This document shows, piece by piece, positions 37,221 through 45,964 of a DNA stretch of 64,000 bases; position 1 is the first letter of the stretch; each line of letters begins with the position of its first letter. A program made the position numbers and the translations under genes. The stretch comes from Saccharobesus litoralis (GTDB lineage: Bacteria > Pseudomonadota > Gammaproteobacteria > Enterobacterales > Alteromonadaceae), in contig NZ_CP026604.1 of assembly GCF_003063625.1 (NCBI RefSeq), positions 5,496,065-5,560,064 of the forward strand. The letters are read 5' to 3'. Below the pieces are notes generated by a model, which was not told the origin of the DNA, did not search any database, and saw nothing but the letters and a program-made list of their open reading frames with translations.

Positions 37221-39200
37221 ATTAACTCGATTTAGTTTCATATCACCGCTATAACTGTAGCCCAATACCCATTTCAAGTCCTTATCATAACGTATTGAAA
37301 ATACAGTTATTTTCACATCATGACTAGCGGTCACCCCGTTACTAAATTCGGTAACTTGATTAAATCCTTGCAAACGCAATATTTTGTTTTTAAATACATC
37401 GTACTGTAGGTGGCCACGTACATTAAAGTTACTAATCTCTGTTTTTTCCGTTTTTGACTCAAGATCAAATGAAAATAAATCATCACTATTATTACGCAAA
37501 TAATAAACATCGGCTGTTTTCGCATAACAGTCAGCGATAGGATCTCGAACATTTTCAGTAACCAACTGCATTGCTGAGTTAGTTAAATCTAGGCGATAAA
37601 GATTATTGATGTCGTATTCTTCAAGTGTGACAAAAATTTGTTGGTGGCAAACATCGGTGGCACCGGTCACGATATTGTCGGTTAACAAAGGGGTAAGTAA
37701 GCCAGTATCAAAGTTTAATTGATACAAGGTATTACTAGCCAAGACAAAGACTTGGTTATCCTCAGATAATAAAATATCGTCAATTTTATAGTTAGCAGTT
37801 AAATAGCTAACTTGGCGCGATACATCTTTACTGACATCTTCAAATATTTGATTAATACCAAAGCGATCACTGACAAAAAAGCAAGACGAACTAGAACAGC
37901 GATAGGTTTGGTCATTGGCTAAAGTCGCGATACGATCTTGGTATGTAGCGCCTTTATCTTTAGTTGACACCGCATCATGTACTTGGAACTGGCCCGAAGT
38001 ATAATAAAGCTGCCCATTAAACACATAAGGGTTGATTAAATCAGCGTACAAATCACGTTGGAGAGGTAATTCATGGATTTGCTCATTATCCATATCAAAT
38101 AAAAGTAAATCGCCATTACTTTCAAAAATCAAATTACCGTCAAGCCAAGTTAAACCATTGCTATATCCATCTAAAGTATGTAAAACCTGTGACTCTTGAG
38201 TTTTAGTTTTTTGCAAACGAATTTGTGTTTGGCCTGATACGTATCGAAAGTAAGCCAAGTGTGCCCCATCATTTGAAAGAGCAAGATCATAATCACCAAC
38301 ATTGCCATTGTTTAATAAAGTAATGCGCCGCTCGCTACCTGTCGTTAGAGCCTTTGCATATATATTAAATGGCTGGGAGGTATTTTCTCGCTTAGTAAAA
38401 TAGAGCGTTTTATGATCTTTTGTCACCGCAAATCCACCTACCATTACCCCTGGCCCACAATCTGTAATAAATTTGGCTACAGCTAGATCTAAACTAGGCA
38501 ATTCATTAGCAAATATCTGACAACGTCCATCCGTTTCTGTCTTAATATAATAAACATTATTATCAACAATATATGGGAAATAGTACGACGTTGTATCCGT
38601 CGACTGACCTAACAGCTGAACTTTTGACATGTCGTTCAAGTCTTGCAAATATAGGGAAAAACCAATATCACCGTGCTTACGGTGGGTATAAACTAAATAC
38701 CTATCGTTAGCGGCAGAATGCAAAGCTTGTCCTTTCATTGAACTGACTGGCGTCGGTTCAGACAAAACCACATCTAGCTCATTGGTTGTAAAGAGAGAGG
38801 CAATGAAATACCCGACAAAAATCACTAGCGAAATAGCAATACCAATATGGGCTAACGACAAACGCTTACTTGGTATTTGCGGTTCAGCATCTTCAGCTAA
38901 TTCAACTATATTGGCTTTAATGGTATAGCCTTTACGTGGCTCGTTAACCAAAATATCGGCACCTAAAATACCTCTCAGGTAGTTAATTTGCTGATAAATA
39001 CTTTGTTCACTTACATGCCGGCCCCAAACTGCTTGGCCTATGTCATAAGTCTGCACATAGTCTTGTTGTTGGTGTAATTGACTGGTAATTAAAAAAAGTA
39101 AGACATCACTGGCAGTTGTACGCAATGATATTTGTTGGTCACCATCAACGATTTGTTGTCGTTGTGGATCATAAATGAGGTGGTTAATCTGGTAGCGCAT
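37206..39200 (-). CDS. membrane-bound ToxR/CadC-like regulator with periplasmic beta-propeller
   Basis: A 664-residue one-component regulator. Residues 1-97 form an OmpR/PhoB-type winged helix (DVLLFLITS, VWGRHVSEQSIYQQINYLRGILG, EPRKGYTI), residues 116-137 are a single membrane span (LAHIGIAISLVIFVGYFIASLF), and about 520 periplasmic residues show repeating TolB/WD40-like blades (DLALSNDGAHLAYFRY, KDHKTLYFTKRE). Proteins of this build sense an envelope signal and bind DNA without a phosphorelay. The periplasmic part has a cysteine-bearing RCSSSSCFF stretch. It is transcribed towards the small membrane protein and the paralogue pair. A perfect inverted repeat sits 10 bp before its ATG. Confidence 0.87.
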   Translation of the reverse strand: MRYQINHLIYDPQRQQIVDGDQQISLRTTASDVLLFLITSQLHQQQDYVQTYDIGQAVWGRHVSEQSIYQQINYLRGILGADILVNEPRKGYTIKANIVELAEDAEPQIPSKRLSLAHIGIAISLVIFVGYFIASLFTTNELDVVLSEPTPVSSMKGQALHSAANDRYLVYTHRKHGDIGFSLYLQDLNDMSKVQLLGQSTDTTSYYFPYIVDNNVYYIKTETDGRCQIFANELPSLDLAVAKFITDCGPGVMVGGFAVTKDHKTLYFTKRENTSQPFNIYAKALTTGSERRITLLNNGNVGDYDLALSNDGAHLAYFRYVSGQTQIRLQKTKTQESQVLHTLDGYSNGLTWLDGNLIFESNGDLLLFDMDNEQIHELPLQRDLYADLINPYVFNGQLYYTSGQFQVHDAVSTKDKGATYQDRIATLANDQTYRCSSSSCFFVSDRFGINQIFEDVSKDVSRQVSYLTANYKIDDILLSEDNQVFVLASNTLYQLNFDTGLLTPLLTDNIVTGATDVCHQQIFVTLEEYDINNLYRLDLTNSAMQLVTENVRDPIADCYAKTADVYYLRNNSDDLFSFDLESKTEKTEISNFNVRGHLQYDVFKNKILRLQGFNQVTEFSNGVTASHDVKITVFSIRYDKDLKWVLGYSYSGDMKLNRVNIRRY

Positions 39201-39210
39201 CGCTAAGTCT

Positions 39211-39227
39211 TTTGAGTGTAACTCAAA
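39211..39227. promoter_or_regulatory. perfect inverted repeat in front of the regulator start
   Basis: TTTGAGT-GTA-ACTCAAA lies 10-27 bp upstream of the regulator ATG at 39200. In DNA it could be an operator; in mRNA it would place a hairpin next to the ribosome-binding region. The remainder of 39228-39522 contains a TTAACTCAAAAGTGTTGAA sequence (39271) with a near copy at 49161, and no gene. Confidence 0.45.
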
Positions 39228-39522
39228 TATTGTTATTGAGAGTAATACAACGTAAAACTGACTTAGTACCTTAACTCAAAAGTGTTGAACGGTTGTATTC
39301 ATTAGCATTTACTAAATTGCTAATAAAAACGAGCTCAACATGTCATCACTTTTGTGTCGGAATACTAAGACCCTTATCCCCTTCCCTTGAATTGTATTTA
39401 GCTGAAGCTGGATATAAGCTTAAACTCATAGTTTTGGCTGAATATTGGCCTAAAGAGCAAACTACAAAAAATCAACTAAGTACTTGTTTGGAAAAGGTGC
39501 TCGTTCTGAACAACTTAACTGG

Positions 39523-41967
39523 TCAGAACTGGTATTTTACATTAAACCCAAAAGTTCTAGGTTGCAGTGAAATAATACGTCCTTCATCACCTCGTGCTGC
39601 ACTAAAACTTTTACGTGACAATTCCTGCGCCAATATCGCTCCTTCATTAAATATATTATCAAGATAGAAACTCAGGGTTAACTTATCTAGCTCTGTGACC
39701 AAAGACAAATTGGCAACACTAAAGCTATCAATGTTAACGGCTTCTATATCCGCTTCAGGTGTATTAGGGTCACCCGCATTAAAATACCCATTTAATCGAT
39801 CGCCCGTATACTGCGCATTTAACATTAAGCTGTGCGCACCAAGTTCTGAAGTAAAAAACCATTTAACCGCGGCAAAATGCTTATTATCAGCAATACCAAT
39901 TAACGGATTACCGACTTGTAATTCAGGTAACGCTGTATCATTTAAGGCTGATATTGCATGGTCAAGATAAGTGGTGGCCAAGTGTAATTCAACATGCTCT
40001 CCCAGCGACAACTTAGCTTCAATATCTAGCCCTTTAATCTCGGCTTGCCCACCGTTAGCTGTATAGCTTAACGAAGTTTGGCTATCTAACAAACCCAGTT
40101 GGATATCCGACCAGTCTTGTTTATATACAGCTGCTTTAACCGACCAGTCTTGTTGAGCGTATTTAACCCCGAGTTCAGTTGACGCGAGTTCATCCGACTT
40201 AAATTCAGTTAAGGGCTGCGTACCGTCAGCTTTAACTAATATACGATTTATTCCACCGGGTCTAAACCCCTGTGAATAAGAAAGATAGGTTTGTAGGCCA
40301 AATTTTGCGTAATTTATACTTGCAGACAACAAGTTGCGCTCATCTTGGCTAGAAAACAACCAGTTTGAAGCATAATTATTGGCAACCTGTTGCTGAACTT
40401 GCTGAGCATATTCTTGGGTTGTGATCTGCTGTTGGGCATGTTGCGCAAAAGCGGCAGAGGCAGACACATCGCCAAAGTAGCCGCCTTGCACATAATCATT
40501 TTCTATAGCTAAACGCACCAAGCGTTGCCCAATAGAAAAACGCCAATGGTCAGCTAAGGTTAGGTCTACATTAGCAAACAGGCTTTTTTGTTCGATATTT
40601 TCCTGACGATCTGAAAAAAACCAAGTGTCGTGACCTATAACACCAAACGTATTAGGGTCAGATTGTGCTGCGGCTTGATAATCCTCATGCCAATAAAACG
40701 GGATATAACTGGAGTAAGCGGTTTCGATCCCTTGGTAAATTTCTTGCTGCTGCCAGTTGTTATGCTCTTTGGCGTATTGGCCACCAAAGGTCAGCAGCCA
40801 ATGTTTGTTCTGATATTCAGACAATAACTCTAAATTGTATTTACGAAAATGAATAGGACGGTTACGGATCGAGTTAGCAGGTTGGCCATGATTTAATTGT
40901 GCATCAAGCTCGGCATTATAATTTGAGTTGAAATCGCCTACCCAGTAATCCAAACCTTGTGAAACACGACTAAGATCTTCAATTCTTTTATATTGGCGAT
41001 CCACCACTGAGCTATTTAACGACAGGGTCAAGTCCGCTATTTGATGACTTACCAATAACTCAGCTAAGGTGAAGTCATCAGAAAAGTGCTCTCTGAAACG
41101 AGCCGCCGCCTTATGACGACCAAAATGATTTAAGTTAGGGTTCCAATTACTTAAGCCACCGGTTTTTTGGTATTGGTGGTGAATTAACAAATTAACTTCA
41201 GTGGCATCAAAATCATATAACGCTGATAAACGCAGACCTGTGGTATCAAGATAGTTGATATTTTTTTCTGGCTCGACACCTAAGTGAGCCATTTTCTCGT
41301 AAGTTGTGGTGTTAACGTACCCCAGATTATCGATCCATCCACCGACTTTATCTTTAAATACTGACAGGCGGTAAGCGGATTCTTGACTGTTAGCCAAATT
41401 AACCGTTGAAGATAAGTGGTAACCCGCACCACCACCTTGCACCTGCGACATACCAAGCGATGAAGTCAAGGAATTATCAAACGTCGGCTTATTAGGGATA
41501 TAAGCAATCATGCCCCCCATAGCCGATTCACCGTGTAATAAAGATTGCGGCCCCTTAACTAGCTCTATACTTTGCATGTCGATAGGTAACAAATCTGGCG
41601 TCATACCGGTTTGCGCGATTGAGGTTTTACTAAGAAAGACCGAAGTTAACGGCTTTTGAAAACGGCTAGACGGCAAGCTAACCCCACGAATAGCAATACT
41701 TTGCTGCCCTGGACCAAAACCTGGAGAGTAAGATGCGCTAGGCATTAATGATATGGCGTCAGCAAAACCTGTTATATGCAATGAGTCGATATCATCGGCC
41801 GATATTAGCTCAATATCTTTGGCAATTTGCTGTAATGGCGTTGCCTTTTTTAACGCTGTAATTGAAATAACTTCAATATCTTGCCAATTTTCATTAGCAG
41901 AAACTGAATGCGAAACTAGACATAAATGCGCACAGAAGCACAGTAAAACGTTATCGAGTTTTTTCAT
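39523..41967 (-). CDS. TonB-dependent outer-membrane receptor, possibly iron-complex type
   Basis: An 814-residue receptor with a signal peptide of about 24 residues, a TonB-box-like IEVISITALKK start, a plug (SIAIRGVSLPSSR, IELVKGPQSLLHGESAMGGMIAYIPNKP) and a 22-strand-type barrel ending in NVKYQF, a proper C-terminal aromatic. The plug and the barrel segment AKFGLQTYLSYSQGFRPGGINR resemble siderophore/iron-complex receptors common in Alteromonadales. A Fur-like site lies about 75-93 bp upstream, which supports iron control. No ABC or siderophore genes are adjacent. The downstream regulator is on the same strand but 322 bp away, so a separate unit is likely. Confidence 0.92.
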   Translation of the reverse strand: MKKLDNVLLCFCAHLCLVSHSVSANENWQDIEVISITALKKATPLQQIAKDIELISADDIDSLHITGFADAISLMPSASYSPGFGPGQQSIAIRGVSLPSSRFQKPLTSVFLSKTSIAQTGMTPDLLPIDMQSIELVKGPQSLLHGESAMGGMIAYIPNKPTFDNSLTSSLGMSQVQGGGAGYHLSSTVNLANSQESAYRLSVFKDKVGGWIDNLGYVNTTTYEKMAHLGVEPEKNINYLDTTGLRLSALYDFDATEVNLLIHHQYQKTGGLSNWNPNLNHFGRHKAAARFREHFSDDFTLAELLVSHQIADLTLSLNSSVVDRQYKRIEDLSRVSQGLDYWVGDFNSNYNAELDAQLNHGQPANSIRNRPIHFRKYNLELLSEYQNKHWLLTFGGQYAKEHNNWQQQEIYQGIETAYSSYIPFYWHEDYQAAAQSDPNTFGVIGHDTWFFSDRQENIEQKSLFANVDLTLADHWRFSIGQRLVRLAIENDYVQGGYFGDVSASAAFAQHAQQQITTQEYAQQVQQQVANNYASNWLFSSQDERNLLSASINYAKFGLQTYLSYSQGFRPGGINRILVKADGTQPLTEFKSDELASTELGVKYAQQDWSVKAAVYKQDWSDIQLGLLDSQTSLSYTANGGQAEIKGLDIEAKLSLGEHVELHLATTYLDHAISALNDTALPELQVGNPLIGIADNKHFAAVKWFFTSELGAHSLMLNAQYTGDRLNGYFNAGDPNTPEADIEAVNIDSFSVANLSLVTELDKLTLSFYLDNIFNEGAILAQELSRKSFSAARGDEGRIISLQPRTFGFNVKYQF

Positions 41968-42020
41968 TATATTTCTTATCTACAGGAAAGGGGGTTGCCG
42001 AATTACGACGCATTACAAAT

Positions 42021-42039
42021 AAAGATTGTCACAATCTTT
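42021..42039. promoter_or_regulatory. perfect 19-bp palindrome upstream of the TonB receptor
   Basis: AAAGATTGTCACAATCTTT has 9-bp perfect arms around a single C, 54-72 bp upstream of the receptor ATG. It is well placed for an operator overlapping the core promoter. The cognate protein is unknown. Confidence 0.5.
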
Positions 42040-42041
42040 AA

Positions 42042-42060
42042 CTTGAGAATGATTATATTA
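42042..42060 (-). promoter_or_regulatory. Fur-box-like site upstream of the TonB receptor
   Basis: On the minus strand TAATATAATCATTCTCAAG matches the right half of the Fur consensus (TAATCATTNTC) with one or two differences, while the left half is weak. It lies next to the 19-bp palindrome and upstream of a probable iron receptor. Binding by Fur is inferred. Confidence 0.45.
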
Positions 42061-42438
42061 CTGAAATTAAACAAAAATAAAGGATTGATAGTACCGCAAA
42101 ATCACAGAGAAATATCGAAATATTGGTCAGTTCACAAATATTTTAAAAAACCCCCTAAACCCCTGAATATAAAGAGTTATTTTTTCAAAACAAGTGATTG
42201 AATGTTAGCGGCAAGTCGCCATTTTTTATGCACCTTTGTTGCAACCGCTCACTTAAATATTGCGTTTTACGATAGATTTTTATTACATAATTTTAACAGT
42301 AATTAGAGGTAATTTACATAACAGCGCTTAAATTTCAGCCAGATAAGGAAAGTCAGCTAAATCAAGCCTATGAATGAGTCGAACGAACTCTCGTACTTTT
42401 TCAATTTAATTTTGATTAGTTGAAACAATGCTAGCTAT

Positions 42439-42505
42439 TTTTGTAGGTTCGACGCTTGCGTCGTATTTAAAGCTTTTGACGAAGCAGCAGCTTCGACCTA
42501 CAAAA
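42439..42505. repeat. REP-like double hairpin
   Basis: Outer arms TTTTGTAGGT (42439-42448) and ACCTACAAAA (42496-42505) enclose two small hairpins, CGACGC-TT-GCGTCG (42450-42463) and GAAGC-AGCA-GCTTC (42481-42494). Two inverted REP-type units back to back give this layout. The rest of the 801-bp gap (41968-42768) shows no further gene; 42507-42747 is unremarkable AT-rich DNA. Confidence 0.65.
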
Positions 42506-42768
42506 GATTCAACAGATCATTTTTTATTGAAACAGTACTAGCGCTTTCCGAGCCAATTACTCAACTTCGAAGCCAAACCTATAGCAAAAATCTTATTCTG
42601 GGTTAACTCTATGTCATTAACGATATTAATCATAAAACTCGAGCAAGAAGACTATACCTACATGTATTAAGCGGATAGCGTAATACAATTAGGACAATGT
42701 CTCACATCTAAAACCCCGTATATAAAACTATAATTAAGCCGTTAAGAATGGATATCACGAGGACGATG

Positions 42769-43308
42769 ATGATTAACGTTATCACTCACTTCATCAAAGC
42801 TTACGAGCAACTACATTTATTAGCCGAGTTATACCCTGAACTTGGCAATTTCTATTATGGCGCGGACCGCTATTTAAAGTATCACGCACTAATCAATACG
42901 CGCGTGTTTCTCAATAACGGCGGTGACGCGGCGCAACTGTGTGAAGTTGCTAAACGCATTGGCTTGTCGAACATAGGTTACAATTTCGCATATGAAAGTA
43001 CTTACCTAGCGAAAAACCAAGACGTTAATCAAACCTCGCGAATTTTACAGGATGTAATGGACAATACAGAACAAGCTTGTATTTTACTGGCTAACTTGGC
43101 GTTATTAATTTCAAACAATGAGCAAAACCCACAAACCTTAATTCAGTTGATCGGACAAATTCAAAATGCCGAATTGAATGATGAATTTACAGAAAAAAAT
43201 AAGCAGTTATTATTAGAACTAGTAGAAGCCCAACAACTTAGGCTAATGCAAATGCCAAGTCCAATCAGTGCAATTGAATCACCCCAAGCACAGGTTATGG
43301 TTGCCTAA
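42769..43308 (+). CDS. hypothetical all-helical protein
   Basis: Not recognised. The frame opens at 42748, but a GAGG site lies six bases before the ATG at 42769, which I use (179 residues); the true start could be one or seven codons upstream. The product is soluble, predicted mostly alpha-helical, with YELGNFYYGADRYLKYHALINTRVFL-like aromatic helices in the first half and a Gln/Pro-rich tail ending MQMPSPISAIESPQAQVMVA. It stands alone: an 801-bp gap precedes it and a repeat plus the convergent CheY gene follow. Confidence 0.65.
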   Translation: MINVITHFIKAYEQLHLLAELYPELGNFYYGADRYLKYHALINTRVFLNNGGDAAQLCEVAKRIGLSNIGYNFAYESTYLAKNQDVNQTSRILQDVMDNTEQACILLANLALLISNNEQNPQTLIQLIGQIQNAELNDEFTEKNKQLLLELVEAQQLRLMQMPSPISAIESPQAQVMVA

Positions 43309-43346
43309 TTTATAATCTGTGCGAAGTTTTACAGAGGTGGGATGTT

Positions 43347-43466
43347 GACGAGCATTTCTGCTTGTGAACCTGCAATTGTAGACGAGCATTTATGCTTGTA
43401 GAACCTGCAAGCATAACTCAAAAGAGCAAGTCTAAAGTCTCGCCCACAAGCCTGCAAGCCAAGCCT
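43347..43466 (-). repeat. dispersed repeat R1, about 1.3 units
   Basis: Read on the minus strand this segment reproduces the 91-bp unit of the 35-kb array: GGCTTGTGGGCGAGACTTTA, then CTTGCTCTTTTGAGTTATGC, then the AAGCATAAATGCTCGTCTAC core, followed by a second diverged core (AAGCAGAAATGCTCG). It separates the hypothetical gene at 42.8 kb from the convergent CheY gene. Confidence 0.75.
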
Positions 43467-43518
43467 ATAAGGTAACGTGAATGGGGAGAATCCCGCCCCC
43501 CAACTAAGCAAACCGTTT

Positions 43519-43881
43519 TTATAAAACCTTATTCACTGTCGCAATTAGCTTGTCTGGGCTAAACGGCTTAACAATCCAGCCTGTAGCGCCTGCGGCACGG
43601 CCTTCTTGCTTTTTATCCATTCCGGCTTCTGTCGTCAGGAGTAAAATAGGCGTAAATTTAAAAGCAGCTATATCCCGCACTTGTTTAACCATAGTAATAC
43701 CATCCATCACAGGCATGTTGATATCACTTATTATCAATTTAATATCGCTGTTATTTTTTACCGCATCTAAGCCTTGCTGACCATCTTTAGCTTCAACAAC
43801 TGTGTGACCCGCCCCTTTCAAGGTAAATGCAGTCATTTGGCGCATTGATGTTGAGTCATCAACGATTAAAATCTTCGCCAT
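43519..43881 (-). CDS. CheY-like single-domain response regulator
   Basis: A 120-residue receiver domain with no output domain. I start at the ATG at 43881 because GGAG lies six bases before it; the upstream ATG at 43887 directly abuts GGAG. Acidic pocket D8-D9, phosphoacceptor D53 in SDINMPVMDG, the LTTEAG switch Thr and K105 in VKPFSPDKL are all present. The sequence type (MAKILIVDDSTSMRQM) is that of chemotaxis or type IV pilus CheY/PilH proteins. No kinase or chemotaxis gene is in the window, so it is an orphan here and its partner is unknown. Confidence 0.9.
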   Translation of the reverse strand: MAKILIVDDSTSMRQMTAFTLKGAGHTVVEAKDGQQGLDAVKNNSDIKLIISDINMPVMDGITMVKQVRDIAAFKFTPILLLTTEAGMDKKQEGRAAGATGWIVKPFSPDKLIATVNKVL

Positions 43882-44101
43882 TTTCATCTCCGGTTTTTAT
43901 GATTTTCAACGCTAGCATAATGCGTCATTTTTGCAGGTATGTGCGCAAGAATAAACGCAATATTTAAAAAATAGGTTAAAGCGGCTGCTAAAAGCTAGTA
44001 TTAACCAACAATGTCTTTGTACCTTATAAGTAATCTTAATGATTAACTATCGTTTTTTTGCGATTTATTTCATAATATAAAACGAGACTTAAGGAAGTGA
44101 G

Positions 44102-44494
44102 ATGATACGCAGCGTTATTTTAATTGTTTTATTAATCACGGCTAACTTTGGCGCCCTCGCCAAAGCGTACTCGTGCGTTAAAATGACGAACCTGTCTGCA
44201 CTGCAATCACCGCAAAATGAGCACAAACAAAGCTCAAATCATGATTGCTGCCCATCTCAGAAAAAACAGCAAGTTGAAGTACAAGTCAGCCAGTTGCCTA
44301 ACCTACAAGCCGAACAACAAAATCAAGCTGAAAGTAATCTGTGCCAATGCCCTGAGCAATGCACATTTTCATTAGGCTTTAGTTATGTTGCAAAACCGCT
44401 ATCTGCACCCATCAATTTAGACGGCAAACCAAATTATTATCAAACGACTATTGTGGTCAATATTCAGCCCTTATTACGCCCCCCCATCTCCTAA
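44102..44494 (+). CDS. small secreted Cys-rich protein preceding the Cus genes
   Basis: A 130-residue protein with a hydrophobic signal sequence (MIRSVILIVLLITANFGALA), then a His/Cys-bearing region NHDCCPSQKK, a Gln-rich linker, and C-Q-C-P-E-Q-C followed by a beta-type tail. The two cysteine clusters could bind a thiophilic metal in the periplasm, which fits its place 156 bp upstream of cusB (inference). The AGGAAG site ten bases before the ATG supports translation. It is not CusF: the methionine/tryptophan copper motif of CusF is absent. A 51-bp MITE remnant lies between it and cusB. Confidence 0.7.
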   Translation: MIRSVILIVLLITANFGALAKAYSCVKMTNLSALQSPQNEHKQSSNHDCCPSQKKQQVEVQVSQLPNLQAEQQNQAESNLCQCPEQCTFSLGFSYVAKPLSAPINLDGKPNYYQTTIVVNIQPLLRPPIS

Positions 44495-44552
44495 TTAATT
44501 ATTTGTTTATCAAAATTAATTCGCGAGTTACTCATGCTTTATTTTTATCGCA

Positions 44553-44603
44553 TATAGTCTTCTCGCTCAGGCCTTATGGTTCATTGTCAGCGCTTTGACT
44601 ATA
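44553..44603 (-). mobile_element. MITE-like element, copy B (51-bp end-only remnant)
   Basis: Only the termini remain: TATAGTCTTCTCGCTCAGGC and about 20 further bases joined directly to AGCGCTTTGACTATA. The interior found in other copies is deleted. It lies 47 bp upstream of the cusB ATG, where it may alter the leader. Confidence 0.7.
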
Positions 44604-44650
44604 GATGAGAGAGCTAGCGTTGCCATACATTATTAATTAAGAGATTTATC

Positions 44651-45943
44651 ATGTTTAACGCATTTAAAACTTATGCTTGGTTAGCTAACTTCTTGTTGCT
44701 AACAAGCTTATTGCTTTCTAACCAAACTTGGGCAGCAAATGAGCATTTATTATCAGATTTACAGCCAGCACCTGCGGCCTTACCCAGCGACACAGCTCAA
44801 GCGACGCCAATTTACATGTGCCCTATGCATCAACACATTAAGCAAGACAAGCCTGGCGTGTGTCCTATTTGCGGCATGGATTTACAGCTTAGTAAGTCAA
44901 CAATTTCAACCTCTGAACTCGGTATTGAGCTGAGTGGTGAATTACAACAAAGCTTGGCAATAAAAATAGAGCCGGTCGAGATAGGGCCATTGTGGCGTTA
45001 TTTTGCAACAACGGCAGAGGTCAATTATAACGGCGATAACACCCACCATTTTCATTCTCGCGTATCGGGTTGGATCCAACAAACCGATCTCACGTCTGCC
45101 CAAATGCAAGTTAAGGCTGGGCAAGTGTTATACACGGTGTATTCGCCCGAGTTACAAGTTGCACAAAATGATTTACTCAATGTCATTGATGTAACAGGCA
45201 ATAACCCTAAGCAAGCGGAACATAAGCGCCTGTTAAGCAAAGCCAAGCAACGCTTAACCCTATTGGGTGTTAGCCCTAGAGTGATAAACCAAGTAATAAA
45301 AGAAAAGCAAACACTGACTTACGTACCATTTTATGCCAGTCATGATGGTATTGTGATTAAAACAATGTTGGCTCATGGCATGTATATTGAACCTGCCACA
45401 CAGCTTTTAAGTATTGCTGATCAATCTTCATATTGGCTGTCGATCAACATTCCACAATCTCGTCGAGATTGGTTTACCTTAGGCACTGAATTTGATGTTA
45501 GCGCTTTTGGTCAAGCACAAACCTTAGTCAGTGGCAGTATTGATTACTTTTATCCTGATCTCCATGTCGCGAATCAAACCCATATAGCTCGCTCAACGAT
45601 TCAAGCTAGCACGTTAAAAGTGGGGCAAAAAGTTAAAGTGGCCCTGTATGGTGGACGGGTAAATGAACAACTGCATATTAATCGCCACGCGTTACTCAGT
45701 TTTGCCGATACGACTAACCGCGTCGTGGTAAAAAATAAAGCAGGACAGTTTGTTATTCGACCAGTCAAGGTTAGCCTTCTAACGCAGGAACGGGCAGCTA
45801 TTAGCCAAGGTTTAGAAGCTGGTGAGTTAGTGGTTACTTCTGGTCAGTTCTTGTTTGATTCAGAAGCGTCGTTACAGCAAAGCATCAACCAATTAAATAG
45901 CAACCAAGCTGTAGAGCATGACGCAAGACATCAGCATCATTAA
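44651..45943 (+). CDS. cusB: CusB-type RND efflux periplasmic adaptor with heavy-metal-binding domain
   Basis: A 430-residue membrane fusion protein with a signal peptide of about 29 residues (NQTWA-AN). Near residue 55 it carries the heavy-metal-binding zinc-ribbon-like YMCPMHQHIKQDKPGVCPICGMDL segment found in CusB/CzcB adaptors, followed by barrel-sandwich (GWIQQTDLTSAQMQVKAGQVLY), hairpin and beta-barrel domains, and an EAGELVVTSGQFLFDSEASL membrane-proximal end. The adaptor joins the inner-membrane pump to an outer-membrane channel and passes metal to it. The tail is His-rich (HDARHQHH). Stop is 21 bp before cusA. Copper/silver specificity is inferred from the pump. Confidence 0.9.
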   Translation: MFNAFKTYAWLANFLLLTSLLLSNQTWAANEHLLSDLQPAPAALPSDTAQATPIYMCPMHQHIKQDKPGVCPICGMDLQLSKSTISTSELGIELSGELQQSLAIKIEPVEIGPLWRYFATTAEVNYNGDNTHHFHSRVSGWIQQTDLTSAQMQVKAGQVLYTVYSPELQVAQNDLLNVIDVTGNNPKQAEHKRLLSKAKQRLTLLGVSPRVINQVIKEKQTLTYVPFYASHDGIVIKTMLAHGMYIEPATQLLSIADQSSYWLSINIPQSRRDWFTLGTEFDVSAFGQAQTLVSGSIDYFYPDLHVANQTHIARSTIQASTLKVGQKVKVALYGGRVNEQLHINRHALLSFADTTNRVVVKNKAGQFVIRPVKVSLLTQERAAISQGLEAGELVVTSGQFLFDSEASLQQSINQLNSNQAVEHDARHQHH

Positions 45944-45964
45944 TAACACGGACATAAAAACACT

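Noticed and set aside
39293-39667. 124-codon plus-strand open frame
   Set aside because: Overlaps the 3' end of the TonB receptor antisense, has no ribosome site and no recognisable protein features.
41968-42100. Cobalamin riboswitch upstream of the TonB receptor
   Set aside because: No B12-box-like GCCACTG element or multi-stem layout was seen; the region instead has a 19-bp palindrome and a Fur-like half-site.
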